Source: Candidatus Zixiibacteriota bacterium (lineage in GTDB: Bacteria; Zixibacteria; MSB-5A5; CAIYYT01). Taken from it: a DNA stretch of 9,422 bases. The notes beneath the pieces were generated by a model. It was not told where the DNA came from and did not search any database. It saw nothing but the letters and a program-made list of their open reading frames with translations. Positions 1-6,700 of the stretch are shown here, piece after piece. Position 1 is the first letter of the stretch. Every line of letters starts with the position of its first letter. A program made the position numbers and the translations under genes. The stretch covers positions 1 through 9,422 of the forward strand of contig CAUJJY010000280.1 of assembly GCA_963205155.1 (NCBI GenBank). The letters are read 5' to 3'.

Positions 1-469
1 CGACACCGTGGAGCGGGTCGGTATTCGTCCCGAGACCAAAGCGGTGGTTGTCACCGGTGTCGAGATGTTCCGCAAGTTGATGGATCAGGCGCAGGCGGGC
101 GATAATATCGGTCTGTTGTTGCGCGGTATGGATAAAGAAGAAATCGAACGCGGGATGGTCTTGGCTGCGCCGAAGAGCATCACGCCGCACATGAAGTTCA
201 AGGCGGAAGTGTACATCCTTTCGAAAGAAGAGGGTGGCCGTCATACGCCGTTCTTTAACGGTTATCGTCCGCAGTTTTATTTCCGCACGACGGACGTAAC
301 CGGTTCGGTGACGCTGCCGGCGGGAATCGAAATGGTGATGCCGGGCGACAACGTGCAGATGGTCGTTGAGTTGTTGACGCCAGTCGCGATGGAGAAGGAA
401 CTGCGTTTCGCTATTCGCGAAGGCGGTCGTACTGTCGGTGCCGGCGTAGTCTCGGAAATTATCGCGTAA
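1..469 (+). CDS. tuf: Elongation factor Tu, C-terminal part (5' end outside window)
   Basis: EF-Tu is the GTPase that carries aminoacyl-tRNA to the ribosomal A site. Only the last 155 codons are here, read in the frame starting at base 2; the GTPase domain lies upstream of the window. Visible are the end of domain II, with GVEMFRKLMDQAQAGDNIG (about residues 18-36 of the visible part), and all of domain III, with GGRHTPFFNGYRPQFYFRTT and the closing REGGRTVGAGVV. These segments are near-invariant in bacterial EF-Tu and contribute to the tRNA-binding surface. The gene ends with TAA at 467-469. An internal GTG at base 8 is not the start, because homology continues upstream of it. The segment between the two domains reads VLAAPKSI where E. 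coli has VLAKPGTI, an ordinary variation. EF-Tu is often encoded twice in bacteria; whether a second copy exists cannot be seen. Identification is close to certain. Confidence 0.98.
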   Translation, partial: DTVERVGIRPETKAVVVTGVEMFRKLMDQAQAGDNIGLLLRGMDKEEIERGMVLAAPKSITPHMKFKAEVYILSKEEGGRHTPFFNGYRPQFYFRTTDVTGSVTLPAGIEMVMPGDNVQMVVELLTPVAMEKELRFAIREGGRTVGAGVVSEIIA

Positions 470-476
470 CTGTATT

Positions 477-504
477 TTGTGGAGATTGCTTCCTTCTATA
501 TAAG
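477..504 (+). promoter_or_regulatory. Candidate sigma-70-type promoter for tRNA-Trp-secE-nusG
   Basis: The short tuf-tRNA gap contains TATAAG at 499-504 (five of six matches to TATAAT) within the AT-rich run TATATAAG. A weak TTGTGG at 477-482 (first three bases match TTGACA) lies 16 bases upstream. Transcription would start near base 511, about 17 bases before the mature tRNA. The -35 is poor, so this may be a weak or stable-RNA-type promoter, or the tRNA may be processed from a tuf read-through transcript. No terminator hairpin is visible after tuf. Confidence 0.4.
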
Positions 505-527
505 TAGTGGCAGTGGGAGACACGAGT

Positions 528-604
528 AGGCCAGTAGCTCGAATTGGTAGAGCGCCGGTCTCCAAAACCGGATGTTGGGGGTTCGAATCCCTCCTGGCCT
601 GCCA
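528..604 (+). tRNA. trnW: tRNA-Trp (anticodon CCA)
   Basis: A full cloverleaf can be drawn. The acceptor stem AGGCCAG (528-534) pairs perfectly with CTGGCCT (594-600). The D stem is GCTC/GAGC (537-540 with 550-553). The anticodon stem is CCGGT/ACCGG (555-559 with 567-571) around the loop CTCCAAA, which places the anticodon CCA at 562-564. The T stem is GGGGG/CCCTC (577-581 with 589-593, one G-U pair) around TTCGAAT. The discriminator G is at 601, as expected for bacterial tRNA-Trp, and the 3' CCA is encoded at 602-604. It decodes UGG only. tRNA-Trp between tuf and secE is a recurrent arrangement in bacteria. secE starts 19 bases downstream with no terminator between, so the two are probably cotranscribed and the tRNA excised. 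Confidence 0.98.
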
Positions 605-623
605 TATAAACTGATAGGGTAAT

Positions 624-818
624 ATGAACCTTAGAGAAAAAATCGTAAACTATTACGAAGAGACGATTCTGGAACTGAAGAAGGTTTCCTGGCCGACCAA
701 GGCGGAGATCAAGGGTTCCACTATTGTTGTGATTATCACATCGATTGTTCTCGCGGCGTTTACGTTCGGCGTGGATAGCGCGCTTAGCTGGGTAACGCGA
801 ACAATGTTGGGAACATGA
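624..818 (+). CDS. secE: Preprotein translocase subunit SecE
   Basis: SecE is the essential small subunit that clamps SecY in the SecYEG protein-conducting channel of the inner membrane. The 64-residue product is the short single-helix form usual in most bacteria, unlike the three-helix protein of E. coli. It begins with an amphipathic cytoplasmic helix (about residues 3-18). The family signature ELKKVSWPTKAE follows at residues 17-28, then one hydrophobic membrane segment at about 31-50 (TIVVIITSIVLAAFTFGV) and a short tail. The ATG at 624 has a modest AGGG at 616-619, only four bases away; no other start fits the family length. The gene follows tRNA-Trp closely, and its stop overlaps the start region of nusG, so translation of the two is probably coupled. 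Identification rests on the signature, size, topology and position. Confidence 0.96.
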   Translation: MNLREKIVNYYEETILELKKVSWPTKAEIKGSTIVVIITSIVLAAFTFGVDSALSWVTRTMLGT

Positions 819-1348
819 TGTCAAAGCACTGGTACGCAGTTCACACTTATTCCGGTCAGGAACAGAAGGCGAAACGCCATCTGGAGAAAATGATCACGGT
901 CGAGAGTCTTCAGGACAAATTCGGCGAAATCCTAATACCGACGGAAGAAGTCACGGAGATGAAGCAGGGCAAGCGGTCGACCTCGACCAAGAAGTTCCTG
1001 CCGTCGTATTTGTTGATTGAAGTCGAATTGGACAAGATCATGGAGCAGAAAATTGTCGGGACGCCCGGGATCACGAATTTTGTCGGATCAGCGGGGAAGC
1101 CGACGGCGCTGCGCCGCGACGAAGTTGACCGGATGGTCGGGAAGATGGATTCCCGCCGCGAGGTTGAGGTTGATGAAGTACCGTGGCATGCCGGTGATCA
1201 AGTGAAAGTTATCGATGGTCCGTTCTCGGATTTCTCGGGATTCATATCGGAGATAAATGTCGAGCGGAAGAAAGTAAAAGTAATGGTCTCCATCTTCGGA
1301 CGTCCGACTCCGGTGGAGTTGGACTTCCTGCAAATTGAGTCGGTCTAA
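815..1348 (+). CDS. nusG: Transcription termination/antitermination factor NusG
   Basis: NusG binds the clamp of RNA polymerase, stimulates elongation, and links it through its C-terminal domain to Rho or to ribosomal protein S10. The 177 residues match the usual bacterial length. The NGN domain covers about residues 4-115, starting HWYAVHTYSGQE and containing TPGITNFVG. A linker leads to a C-terminal KOW domain from about residue 124 (WHAGDQVKVIDGPF), which ends with the typical FGRPTPVEL. Two ATG codons stand together: 815 overlaps the secE stop by four bases (ATGA), and 818 overlaps it by one. The weak GGGA at 809-812 is better spaced for 818, so the real protein may be one residue shorter. 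Residues 63-65 read PSY where most NusG proteins have PGY. The position upstream of rplK is standard. Confidence 0.97.
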   Translation: MMSKHWYAVHTYSGQEQKAKRHLEKMITVESLQDKFGEILIPTEEVTEMKQGKRSTSTKKFLPSYLLIEVELDKIMEQKIVGTPGITNFVGSAGKPTALRRDEVDRMVGKMDSRREVEVDEVPWHAGDQVKVIDGPFSDFSGFISEINVERKKVKVMVSIFGRPTPVELDFLQIESV

Positions 1349-1362
1349 GAGGAGTATTTGTC

Positions 1363-1788
1363 GTGGCAAAGAAAATAGCGGGATTTATTAAGTTGCAGAT
1401 CACTGCGGGTAACGCGACCCCGGCGCCGCCCGTGGGTCCGGCTCTGGGCCAAAAAGGCGTAAACATTATGGAGTTCTGCAAAGCGTTTAATGCGCGGACG
1501 CAGGAACAAGCGGGAATGATTATTCCAGTGGTCATTACCGTTTACTCGGATAAGAGTTTTTCTTTTATCACCAAGACGCCGCCGGCGGCTGTGCTTCTGA
1601 TTAAAGCTGCCAAGGTCCAAAAGGGTTCCGGCCAACCGAATCGTGACAAGGTTGGCAAAGTGACGCAACAGGCAATTCGGGAGATCGCTCAACTAAAAAT
1701 GCAGGACTTGAATGCTGCTTCCGTCGAGACTGCAATGAGTATGATCGCTGGCACCGCCCGCAGCATGGGACTGGAAGTGGAGAAGTAA
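1363..1788 (+). CDS. rplK: 50S ribosomal protein L11
   Basis: L11 binds the GTPase-associated region of 23S rRNA at the base of the L7/L12 stalk and helps factor-dependent GTP hydrolysis and the stringent response. The 141 residues equal the usual length. The N-terminal domain (about 1-70) contains the proline-rich switch PAPPVGPALGQKGVNI at residues 20-35, whose prolines lie at the thiostrepton site in characterised L11 proteins. The C-terminal RNA-binding domain (about 75-141) contains KVQKGSGQPNRDKVGKVT and ends with the helix carrying MIAGTARSMGLEV. The start is GTG, chosen because AGAGGAG at 1348-1354 sits eight bases upstream and because MAKKIAGFIKLQ is the family N-terminus. The gap to nusG is only 14 bases, so no long leader for L1 feedback is visible here. 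Confidence 0.98.
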   Translation: MAKKIAGFIKLQITAGNATPAPPVGPALGQKGVNIMEFCKAFNARTQEQAGMIIPVVITVYSDKSFSFITKTPPAAVLLIKAAKVQKGSGQPNRDKVGKVTQQAIREIAQLKMQDLNAASVETAMSMIAGTARSMGLEVEK

Positions 1789-1791
1789 TTA

Positions 1792-2496
1792 ATGAGGCAC
1801 GGTAAGAAATATAGAGCGGCCAGTGAGAAGCTCGGCAGTCAGAACAATCTGACGCTGGAGCAGGCCGTTAAGTTTATCAAGGAGAACGCGAAAGCCAAGT
1901 TCGACGAGACCGTCGAGATGGCGGTGCGTCTGGGCGTCGATCCCAAACAGGCGGATCAGATGATTCGCGGCACAGTGTCGCTTCCGAACGGAACCGGCAA
2001 GAAAGTGCGCGTCCTGGTGATCGCCAAGGATCAAAAGCTGGACGAAGCTCGCGACGCCGGAGCCGATTATGCCGGCAACGACGAATTCTTAGAGAAGCTC
2101 AAGGGCGGATGGGCAGAGGTGGATGTCATCGTCTGCACACCCGACATGATGGGCAAGCTCGGACCGCTCGGAAAGGTGCTTGGACCGAAAGGTTTGATGC
2201 CGAATCCGAAGGCGGGAACGGTTACTGCGGATGTCGCGAAAGCCGTCAAGGAAATCAAAGCCGGTAAGATTGAATACCGTGTCGACAAGACCGGAAATAT
2301 CGGTGTGCCGATCGGCAAAGCGTCATTCACTGAAGAAGCTTTGGTGCAGAATGCAGCGACGATCATGGAAGCGATCATCAAGGCGCGTCCGTCGTCGGCC
2401 AAAGGCACGTATCTTAAGAATGTCGCGATGAGTTCAACGATGGGCGTTGGGATCAAAATATCAACCGCCGATCTGATGGCTCGCAACAAGGCGTAG
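1792..2496 (+). CDS. rplA: 50S ribosomal protein L1
   Basis: L1 forms the mobile L1 stalk near the E site of the 50S subunit and guides release of deacylated tRNA. In E. coli it also represses translation of the rplK-rplA message. The 234 residues match the family length. Domain I is split around an inserted domain II, which holds the signature GPLGKVLGPKGLMPNPKAG at residues 124-142. The C-terminal half of domain I contains GKIEYRVDKTGNIGVPIGK and the late motif TYLKNVAMSSTMGVGIKI. The ATG is three bases after the rplK stop, and its GGAGAAG Shine-Dalgarno (1779-1785) lies inside the last codons of rplK, so the two are probably translationally coupled. I could not identify an L1-binding mRNA site by eye near either start. 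Confidence 0.98.
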   Translation: MRHGKKYRAASEKLGSQNNLTLEQAVKFIKENAKAKFDETVEMAVRLGVDPKQADQMIRGTVSLPNGTGKKVRVLVIAKDQKLDEARDAGADYAGNDEFLEKLKGGWAEVDVIVCTPDMMGKLGPLGKVLGPKGLMPNPKAGTVTADVAKAVKEIKAGKIEYRVDKTGNIGVPIGKASFTEEALVQNAATIMEAIIKARPSSAKGTYLKNVAMSSTMGVGIKISTADLMARNKA

Positions 2497-2515
2497 GCGA
2501 AGGAGTAATAGAGAA

Positions 2516-3034
2516 ATGCCAAATCAAGAAAATGTCGATAAAGTCGCCGCCTTAACGGAGACATTCAAAGCCGCGCAGTGTGTGGCGGTTGCCAACTACA
2601 CCGGTTTGACGGTGGAGAAAGCGACCAAGTTGCGCAGTGATCTGCGCAAGCGCGATTTCAAATATGTGGTCGCGAAGAACACGCTGCTTAAGATTGCGGC
2701 GAAGGAAGCCGGATTCAACGGTCTGGATTCGTTCCTCAAGGGTCAGTCGGCGGTCGCGTTCGGCACCGATGATCCGGGAGCACTGGCCAAGATCCTGTTC
2801 GATTTCGGCAAGGAGTCGCAGAAGTTTGAAGTTCGTGCCGTCTATGTAGAAGGCAAAGTATTCAGCGGCGCAGATGTCGAGCGGATTGCCAAATTGCCGA
2901 GCCGCGATGTGTTGGCTTCGCAGTTAATCGGCAACTTGAATGCGCCGATTTCGTCGTTCATCGGCACGCTTGACGGAGTGATTCGCAAGTTCGTGGGTAC
3001 GTTGGACGCAATGAAAGAGAAGATAGCTAATTAA
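2516..3034 (+). CDS. rplJ: 50S ribosomal protein L10
   Basis: L10 anchors the L7/L12 dimers to the ribosome, together with L11 at the stalk base. The 172 residues are normal. The rRNA-binding N-terminal domain (about 1-125) includes VAVANYTGLTVEKATKLRSDLR and FKYVVAKNTLLKIAA. The C-terminal part includes LPSRDVLASQLIGNLNAP, then a long amphipathic helix that in studied L10 proteins carries the L12 dimers; the tail after residue 150 is short. AAGGAG at 2500-2505 precedes the ATG by ten bases. In E. coli L10-L12 represses its own operon through a long leader upstream of rplJ. Here only 19 bases separate rplA from rplJ, so that leader cannot be in the usual place. The unusual gap is instead downstream, before rplL. 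Confidence 0.98.
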   Translation: MPNQENVDKVAALTETFKAAQCVAVANYTGLTVEKATKLRSDLRKRDFKYVVAKNTLLKIAAKEAGFNGLDSFLKGQSAVAFGTDDPGALAKILFDFGKESQKFEVRAVYVEGKVFSGADVERIAKLPSRDVLASQLIGNLNAPISSFIGTLDGVIRKFVGTLDAMKEKIAN

Positions 3035-3151
3035 CTTATCATAGTTTGCCCGCGGCCAACGTCTGGTTGATGCCCAGGCGGCCGATCGTGCTTACGCACT
3101 CGCGGTTGGCGGTCCGAATGAAGGCAACAGAATTCAGTAAGGAGTAGAGAA
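3035..3151 (+). promoter_or_regulatory. Structured rplJ-rplL intergenic region, candidate RNA element
   Basis: This 117-base gap is rich in GC inverted repeats. One strong arm pairs CGGCC (3053-3057) with GGCCG (3080-3084) and, after a three-base AAC bulge, GTCTGG (3061-3066) with CCAGGC (3074-3079). A second hairpin is GTGC-TTAC-GCAC (3088-3099). Competing pairings exist: CCGCG (3050-3054) with CGCGG (3101-3105), and GCCAAC (3055-3060) with GTTGGC (3105-3110). The rplL Shine-Dalgarno TAAGGAG (3138-3144) lies downstream and outside these stems. A role in adjusting L7/L12 output, mRNA processing or stability is inference; no known family is recognised. Confidence 0.45.
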
Positions 3152-3154
3152 GTG
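3138..3154 (+). promoter_or_regulatory. Shine-Dalgarno and GTG start of rplL
   Basis: TAAGGAG at 3138-3144 lies seven bases before GTG at 3152. It supports the GTG start of L7/L12, whose family N-terminus follows directly. The site is strong and appears unpaired in the simplest fold of the gap, as expected for a protein made in several copies per ribosome. Confidence 0.85.
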
Positions 3155-3535
3155 TCAGAGAAACTTGAGAAACTGGTAGAGGACATTGCCGGACTTACGG
3201 TCATGGAACTGTCTGATTTGTCTACCAAGTTGCAGGATAAGTTCGGTGTCAGCGCGGCCATGCCGATGATGGCGGGTCCGATGATGGGCGGCGGCGGCGG
3301 TGCAGCCGAAGCAGCGGTTGAAAAGACCGAATTCAATGTTGTTCTTATTTCCGCAGGCGACAAGAAGATCCAGGTTATTAAAGTAGTCCGCGAGTTGACG
3401 GGTCTTGGGCTTAAGGAAGCCAAGGACTTAGTCGATGGCGCGCCCGCGAATGTTAAAGAAGGCATCTCCAAAGATGAAGCGATGAAGATGAAGGAGAAGC
3501 TGGAAGAGCAGGGCGCTCAAGTGGACGTCAAGTAA
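3152..3535 (+). CDS. rplL: 50S ribosomal protein L7/L12
   Basis: L7/L12 forms the flexible stalk dimers that recruit translational GTPases such as EF-Tu and EF-G to the ribosome. The 127 residues are normal. The N-terminal dimerisation and L10-binding helices cover about residues 3-33 (LEKLVEDIAGLTVMELSDLS). The hinge runs from about 34 to 57. The globular factor-binding domain covers about 58-127, with KKIQVIKVVRELTGLGLKEA at residues 71-90 and the KEGISKDEA segment. The hinge is unusual: it contains MPMMAGPMM followed by five glycines, where many homologues are dominated by alanine and proline. The GTG start is supported by a well-placed TAAGGAG. The gene is flanked by the two longest gaps in the cluster, both with possible RNA structure, which suggests its expression is tuned separately from that of rplJ and rpoB. 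Confidence 0.98.
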   Translation: MSEKLEKLVEDIAGLTVMELSDLSTKLQDKFGVSAAMPMMAGPMMGGGGGAAEAAVEKTEFNVVLISAGDKKIQVIKVVRELTGLGLKEAKDLVDGAPANVKEGISKDEAMKMKEKLEEQGAQVDVK

Positions 3536-3552
3536 TTACGGCGCAAACCATT

Positions 3553-3583
3553 AAGACCCGGTCCAACAGGCGGTCGGGTCTTT
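3553..3583 (+). terminator. Stem-loop after rplL, candidate attenuator
   Basis: AAGACCCG (3553-3560) pairs perfectly with CGGGTCTT (3575-3582). Three further pairs (two of them G-U) can extend the stem inward, leaving an eight-base loop. The 3' side ends in TCTTT, and only one T lies beyond the stem before CGCATC, so the U tract is too short for an efficient intrinsic terminator. Position and strength fit a partial terminator (attenuator) or processing hairpin between the ribosomal and polymerase genes. E. coli has an attenuator and an RNase III site in this same gap. Confidence 0.5.
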
Positions 3584-3691
3584 CGCATCTTGGGTTGTCG
3601 GGAACTTCCTAACACTTGAGATGTTTTTCTATTTTTACAGCGCTTTGGGTTACGGTGCCCCGCTGATGGTAATTTCGGAATAGTAATCAGG
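3584..3691. other. rplL-rpoB spacer, no gene seen
   Basis: The middle of the 212-base gap carries no convincing coding frame. It includes a T-rich run (3624-3636). I searched for a promoter that would drive rpoBC separately. TTGAGA at 3616-3621 and TAGTAA at 3681-3686 resemble single boxes, but neither has a partner at 16-18 bases, so no promoter is called. Confidence 0.5.
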
Positions 3692-3735
3692 CTTGAAAGC
3701 AAAAAATTTAGAGTAGACAGCATCAAGCTTTAAAG
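3692..3735 (+). promoter_or_regulatory. Inverted repeat reaching the rpoB Shine-Dalgarno
   Basis: CTTGAAAGC (3692-3700) can pair with GCTTTAAAG (3727-3735) at eight of nine positions, with one G-A mismatch and a 26-base, A-rich loop. The 3' arm includes the first AAAG of the rpoB ribosome-binding site AAAGGAG (3732-3738), so folding would partly hide it. This could modulate rpoB translation. The stem is AT-rich and the loop long, so stability is doubtful. Confidence 0.3.
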
Positions 3736-3750
3736 GAGAGTGAGCTCTTG
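3732..3750 (+). promoter_or_regulatory. Shine-Dalgarno and TTG start of rpoB
   Basis: AAAGGAG at 3732-3738 stands nine bases before TTG at 3748. No ATG or GTG in this frame lies between the preceding gap and the conserved N-terminus (AKISTLDRRSYAKL). The upstream GTG at 3740 is in another frame. TTG is therefore the best start. Confidence 0.85.
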
Positions 3751-6700
3751 GCCAAGATTTCGACTCTTGACCGGCGTTCATACGCCAAACTAAGTTTCGA
3801 GGCAGAGATGCCGAACCTCCTCGCGATCCAATTGGAGTCATTCGAAGAATTTCTCCAGGCGGAAATCCCGCACGATAAGCGCAAGCATATCGGATTGCAG
3901 CGAGTGTTCACCGAGATTTTTCCGGTGTCAGACATCCGTGAGAATTACCTGGTAGAGTTTGTCCGGTACTCGATCGGCAAGCCCCGGTATTCGATTCACG
4001 AATGTCAGGATCGGAACATGACGTATGCGGTTCCGTTGAAGGCGACGCTGCGTTTGATCTCATATGAACAAGCGGAGGATGAAGCGGGGGTAAGGGATCT
4101 TAAGAAGAAGAACGAGACAAAGAAGGTAAAGGACGTTATCGAGAACGATGTGTTTCTCGGTGAATTCCCGCTCATCACGGATCAGGGAACCTTCATTATT
4201 AACGGTTCGGAGCGCGTGATTGTCAGTCAGCTTCACCGTTCGCCGGGCGTGTTCTTCGATGACGAGATCCATCCCAACGGCAAACGCCTCTATGCGGCGC
4301 GCATCATACCTTATCGCGGCAGTTGGGTCGAGATCAATCTCGATGTTAACGACATCATGTATGTGTCTTCCGACGGACGCAAGAAATTGCCGGTGACGAC
4401 GTTCCTGCGCGCACTGGGATATTCGACCGATGAAGACATCCTCAAGCTGTTTTACGATTTCGACGCCATTTCCATTTCGAGCCGTTCTTATGCCAAGGCG
4501 CAGGGCAAGCTGTCAGCCCAAACCGTGGTCGATCAGGAATCGGGCGATGTGTTGGTGTCGGCTTCCGAGGAGATTACCGAAGCGACTGCGCTGAAATTGG
4601 TAGAGGCGGGAATCAAGGAAATCAAGGTTCTCAAGACGGACGCGGCCAAGGATATTCGCGTTATTGGCAACACCTTCAAGAAGGATGTGACCAAGTCTAC
4701 CGAAGAAGCGCTTGCCAAGATTCACGGGATGGTGCGTCCGGGTGAAGCACTCACGCCGGAAATCGCCGCCAACGTGATGGAGAAAATGTTCTTTGACGCC
4801 AAGCGTTGCGATTTGGCAGAAGTCGGCCGCTTCATGCTGAATCAGCGTCTGAAGCTGGACGAACCGCCGACGCAGAATGCGCTGACGCCGAAGGACTTCA
4901 TTAAGATTATTGATTATCTCGCCAAGCTGCGCAACAGCGAAGGCGGTATTGACGATATTGACCATCTCGGCAACCGCCGTACCCGTACGGTCGGCGAACT
5001 GCTTGAGAATCTGTTCTCGGTCGGCTTGTCCCGCGTTGCGCGCACGATTCGCGAGCGGTTGTCGCTGAAGGACACCGACAAGGTGGCACCGCACGAATTG
5101 ATCAATGCCCGCACCGTGTCATCGGTGGTGGATACATTCTTCGGGTCGTCGCAGTTGTCGCAATTCATGGACCAGACGAATCCGCTGGCGGAACTGACCC
5201 ACAAACGCCGTCTGTCGGCGCTGGGACCGGGCGGTTTGACGCGCGAGCGCGCAGGCTTCGAAGTCCGCGACGTGCATCACACGCACTACGGCCGTATCTG
5301 TCCGATTGAGACGCCGGAAGGTCCGAACATCGGTTTGATTGCATCGCTGGCAACATATGCCCGCATCAATCATCTCGGTTTCCTTGAGACTCCGTACCGG
5401 AAGGTCAATCACGGCAAGGTCACGGACCAGATTCTGTATCTGACCGCGAACGAAGAAGACAATTATTATATCGCCCAGGCGAACGAACCATTCGGCGCCG
5501 ACGGCAAGTTTGTGCATGATGTTATTACGTGCCGTTTCCGTTCGGATTATCCGCAGGTTGAGCCGAAGCGAATTGAATATGCGGACGTCAGTCCGAAGCA
5601 GTTGGTTTCGGTGGCAGCGTCATTGATTCCGTTCCTGGAGCACGACGACGCGAACCGTGCGTTGATGGGCTCGAACATGCAACGCCAAGCGGTGCCGCTT
5701 CTGGTTACCGATCCGCCGTATATCGGCACCGGTATGGAAGGCAAGGCCGCGCGCGATTCCGGAGCCGTGTTGGTTACCAAGGTGGCCGGCATAGTGACCG
5801 AGGTCGATGCCGATCATGTGACAATTCAGCCGGATGCGAAGATCAAGGGAGATGAACTGGGCTTTGTTGAGCCGGTGTCTTATCCGTTGATCAAGTTCAA
5901 GCGCTCGAACCAGGACACCTGCATCAACTACCGTCCGATCGTCGATGTCGGCGAGCGGGTGAATCCGGGCGATGCCATTGCCGACGGGCCGGGCGTACAC
6001 GGAGGCGAACTGGCGCTGGGATACAACGCGCTGGTGGCATTCATGCCGTGGCGCGGATACAACTTCGAAGACGCGATCATCGTCAACGAGCAGTTGGTGC
6101 AGCGCGATATTTTCACGTCGATTCACATTGAAGAATATGAACTGCAAGTCAGAGACACCAAGCGCGGAGCTGAAGAAATCACCCGCGAAATTCCCAATGT
6201 CTCTGAAGAAGAGCTGTCGCATCTCGACGACATCGGTATTGTCAAGACCGGTACCGAAGTCGAGGCGGGCGATGTTCTGGTCGGCAAGGTGACGCCCAAG
6301 GGCGAGACTGAATTGTCGCCGGAAGAGAGACTCTTGCGAGCCATCTTCGGGGAGAAAGCGGCCGATGTCCGTGATGCTTCCTTGAAGGCGCCGCCAGGGT
6401 TGAAGGGAATCGTCATCGACACCAAGATCTTCTCACGCAAGGAGCGCTCGGAAGAAGCGAAGAAGCGAGAGAAGGGCGAGTCGGCGGCGATTAAGAAGAA
6501 ACTCGGCGACCAGATCAAGCAGATCAAGGCGCACTTGAATGAGCGGTTGGAGACAGTGCTTGAAGGTGCAACCTCCAAGACGCTGAAGCATGCTGAAGAA
6601 GGCACAGTGCTTCTTCGCGCCGGCCAGAAGTACAAGGAAGGCACACTGGCGGAAGTCGATTTGCTGGCTTGTGTCTGGCAGGACGGCGTATGCAGTGATG

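Noticed and set aside
459..824. Antisense 121-residue frame containing GQEGFEPPTSGFGDRR
   Set aside because: This is the antisense translation of the tRNA-Trp gene, a widespread false protein prediction, and it runs over the secE strand. It is not a gene.
3053..3084. Kink-turn in the rplJ-rplL gap, as in known L10 leaders
   Set aside because: There is a three-base bulge between two stems, but the tandem G-A pairs expected next to a kink-turn bulge are absent; ordinary G-C and U-G pairs are there instead.
3070..3147. 25-codon frame (MPRRPIVLTHSRLAVRMKAT...) in the rplJ-rplL gap, ending just before rplL
   Set aside because: It has no Shine-Dalgarno, resembles no known peptide, and overlaps the inverted repeats, which explain the sequence better. 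A coupling peptide cannot be excluded without ribosome profiling.
3616..3721. Possible rpoB promoter boxes (TTGAGA 3616, TTGAAA 3693, TAGTAA 3681, TAGACA 3714)
   Set aside because: No pair has an acceptable 16-18 base spacing with a good -10. The best pair (TTGAAA/TAGACA) has 15 bases and only three of six matches in the -10.
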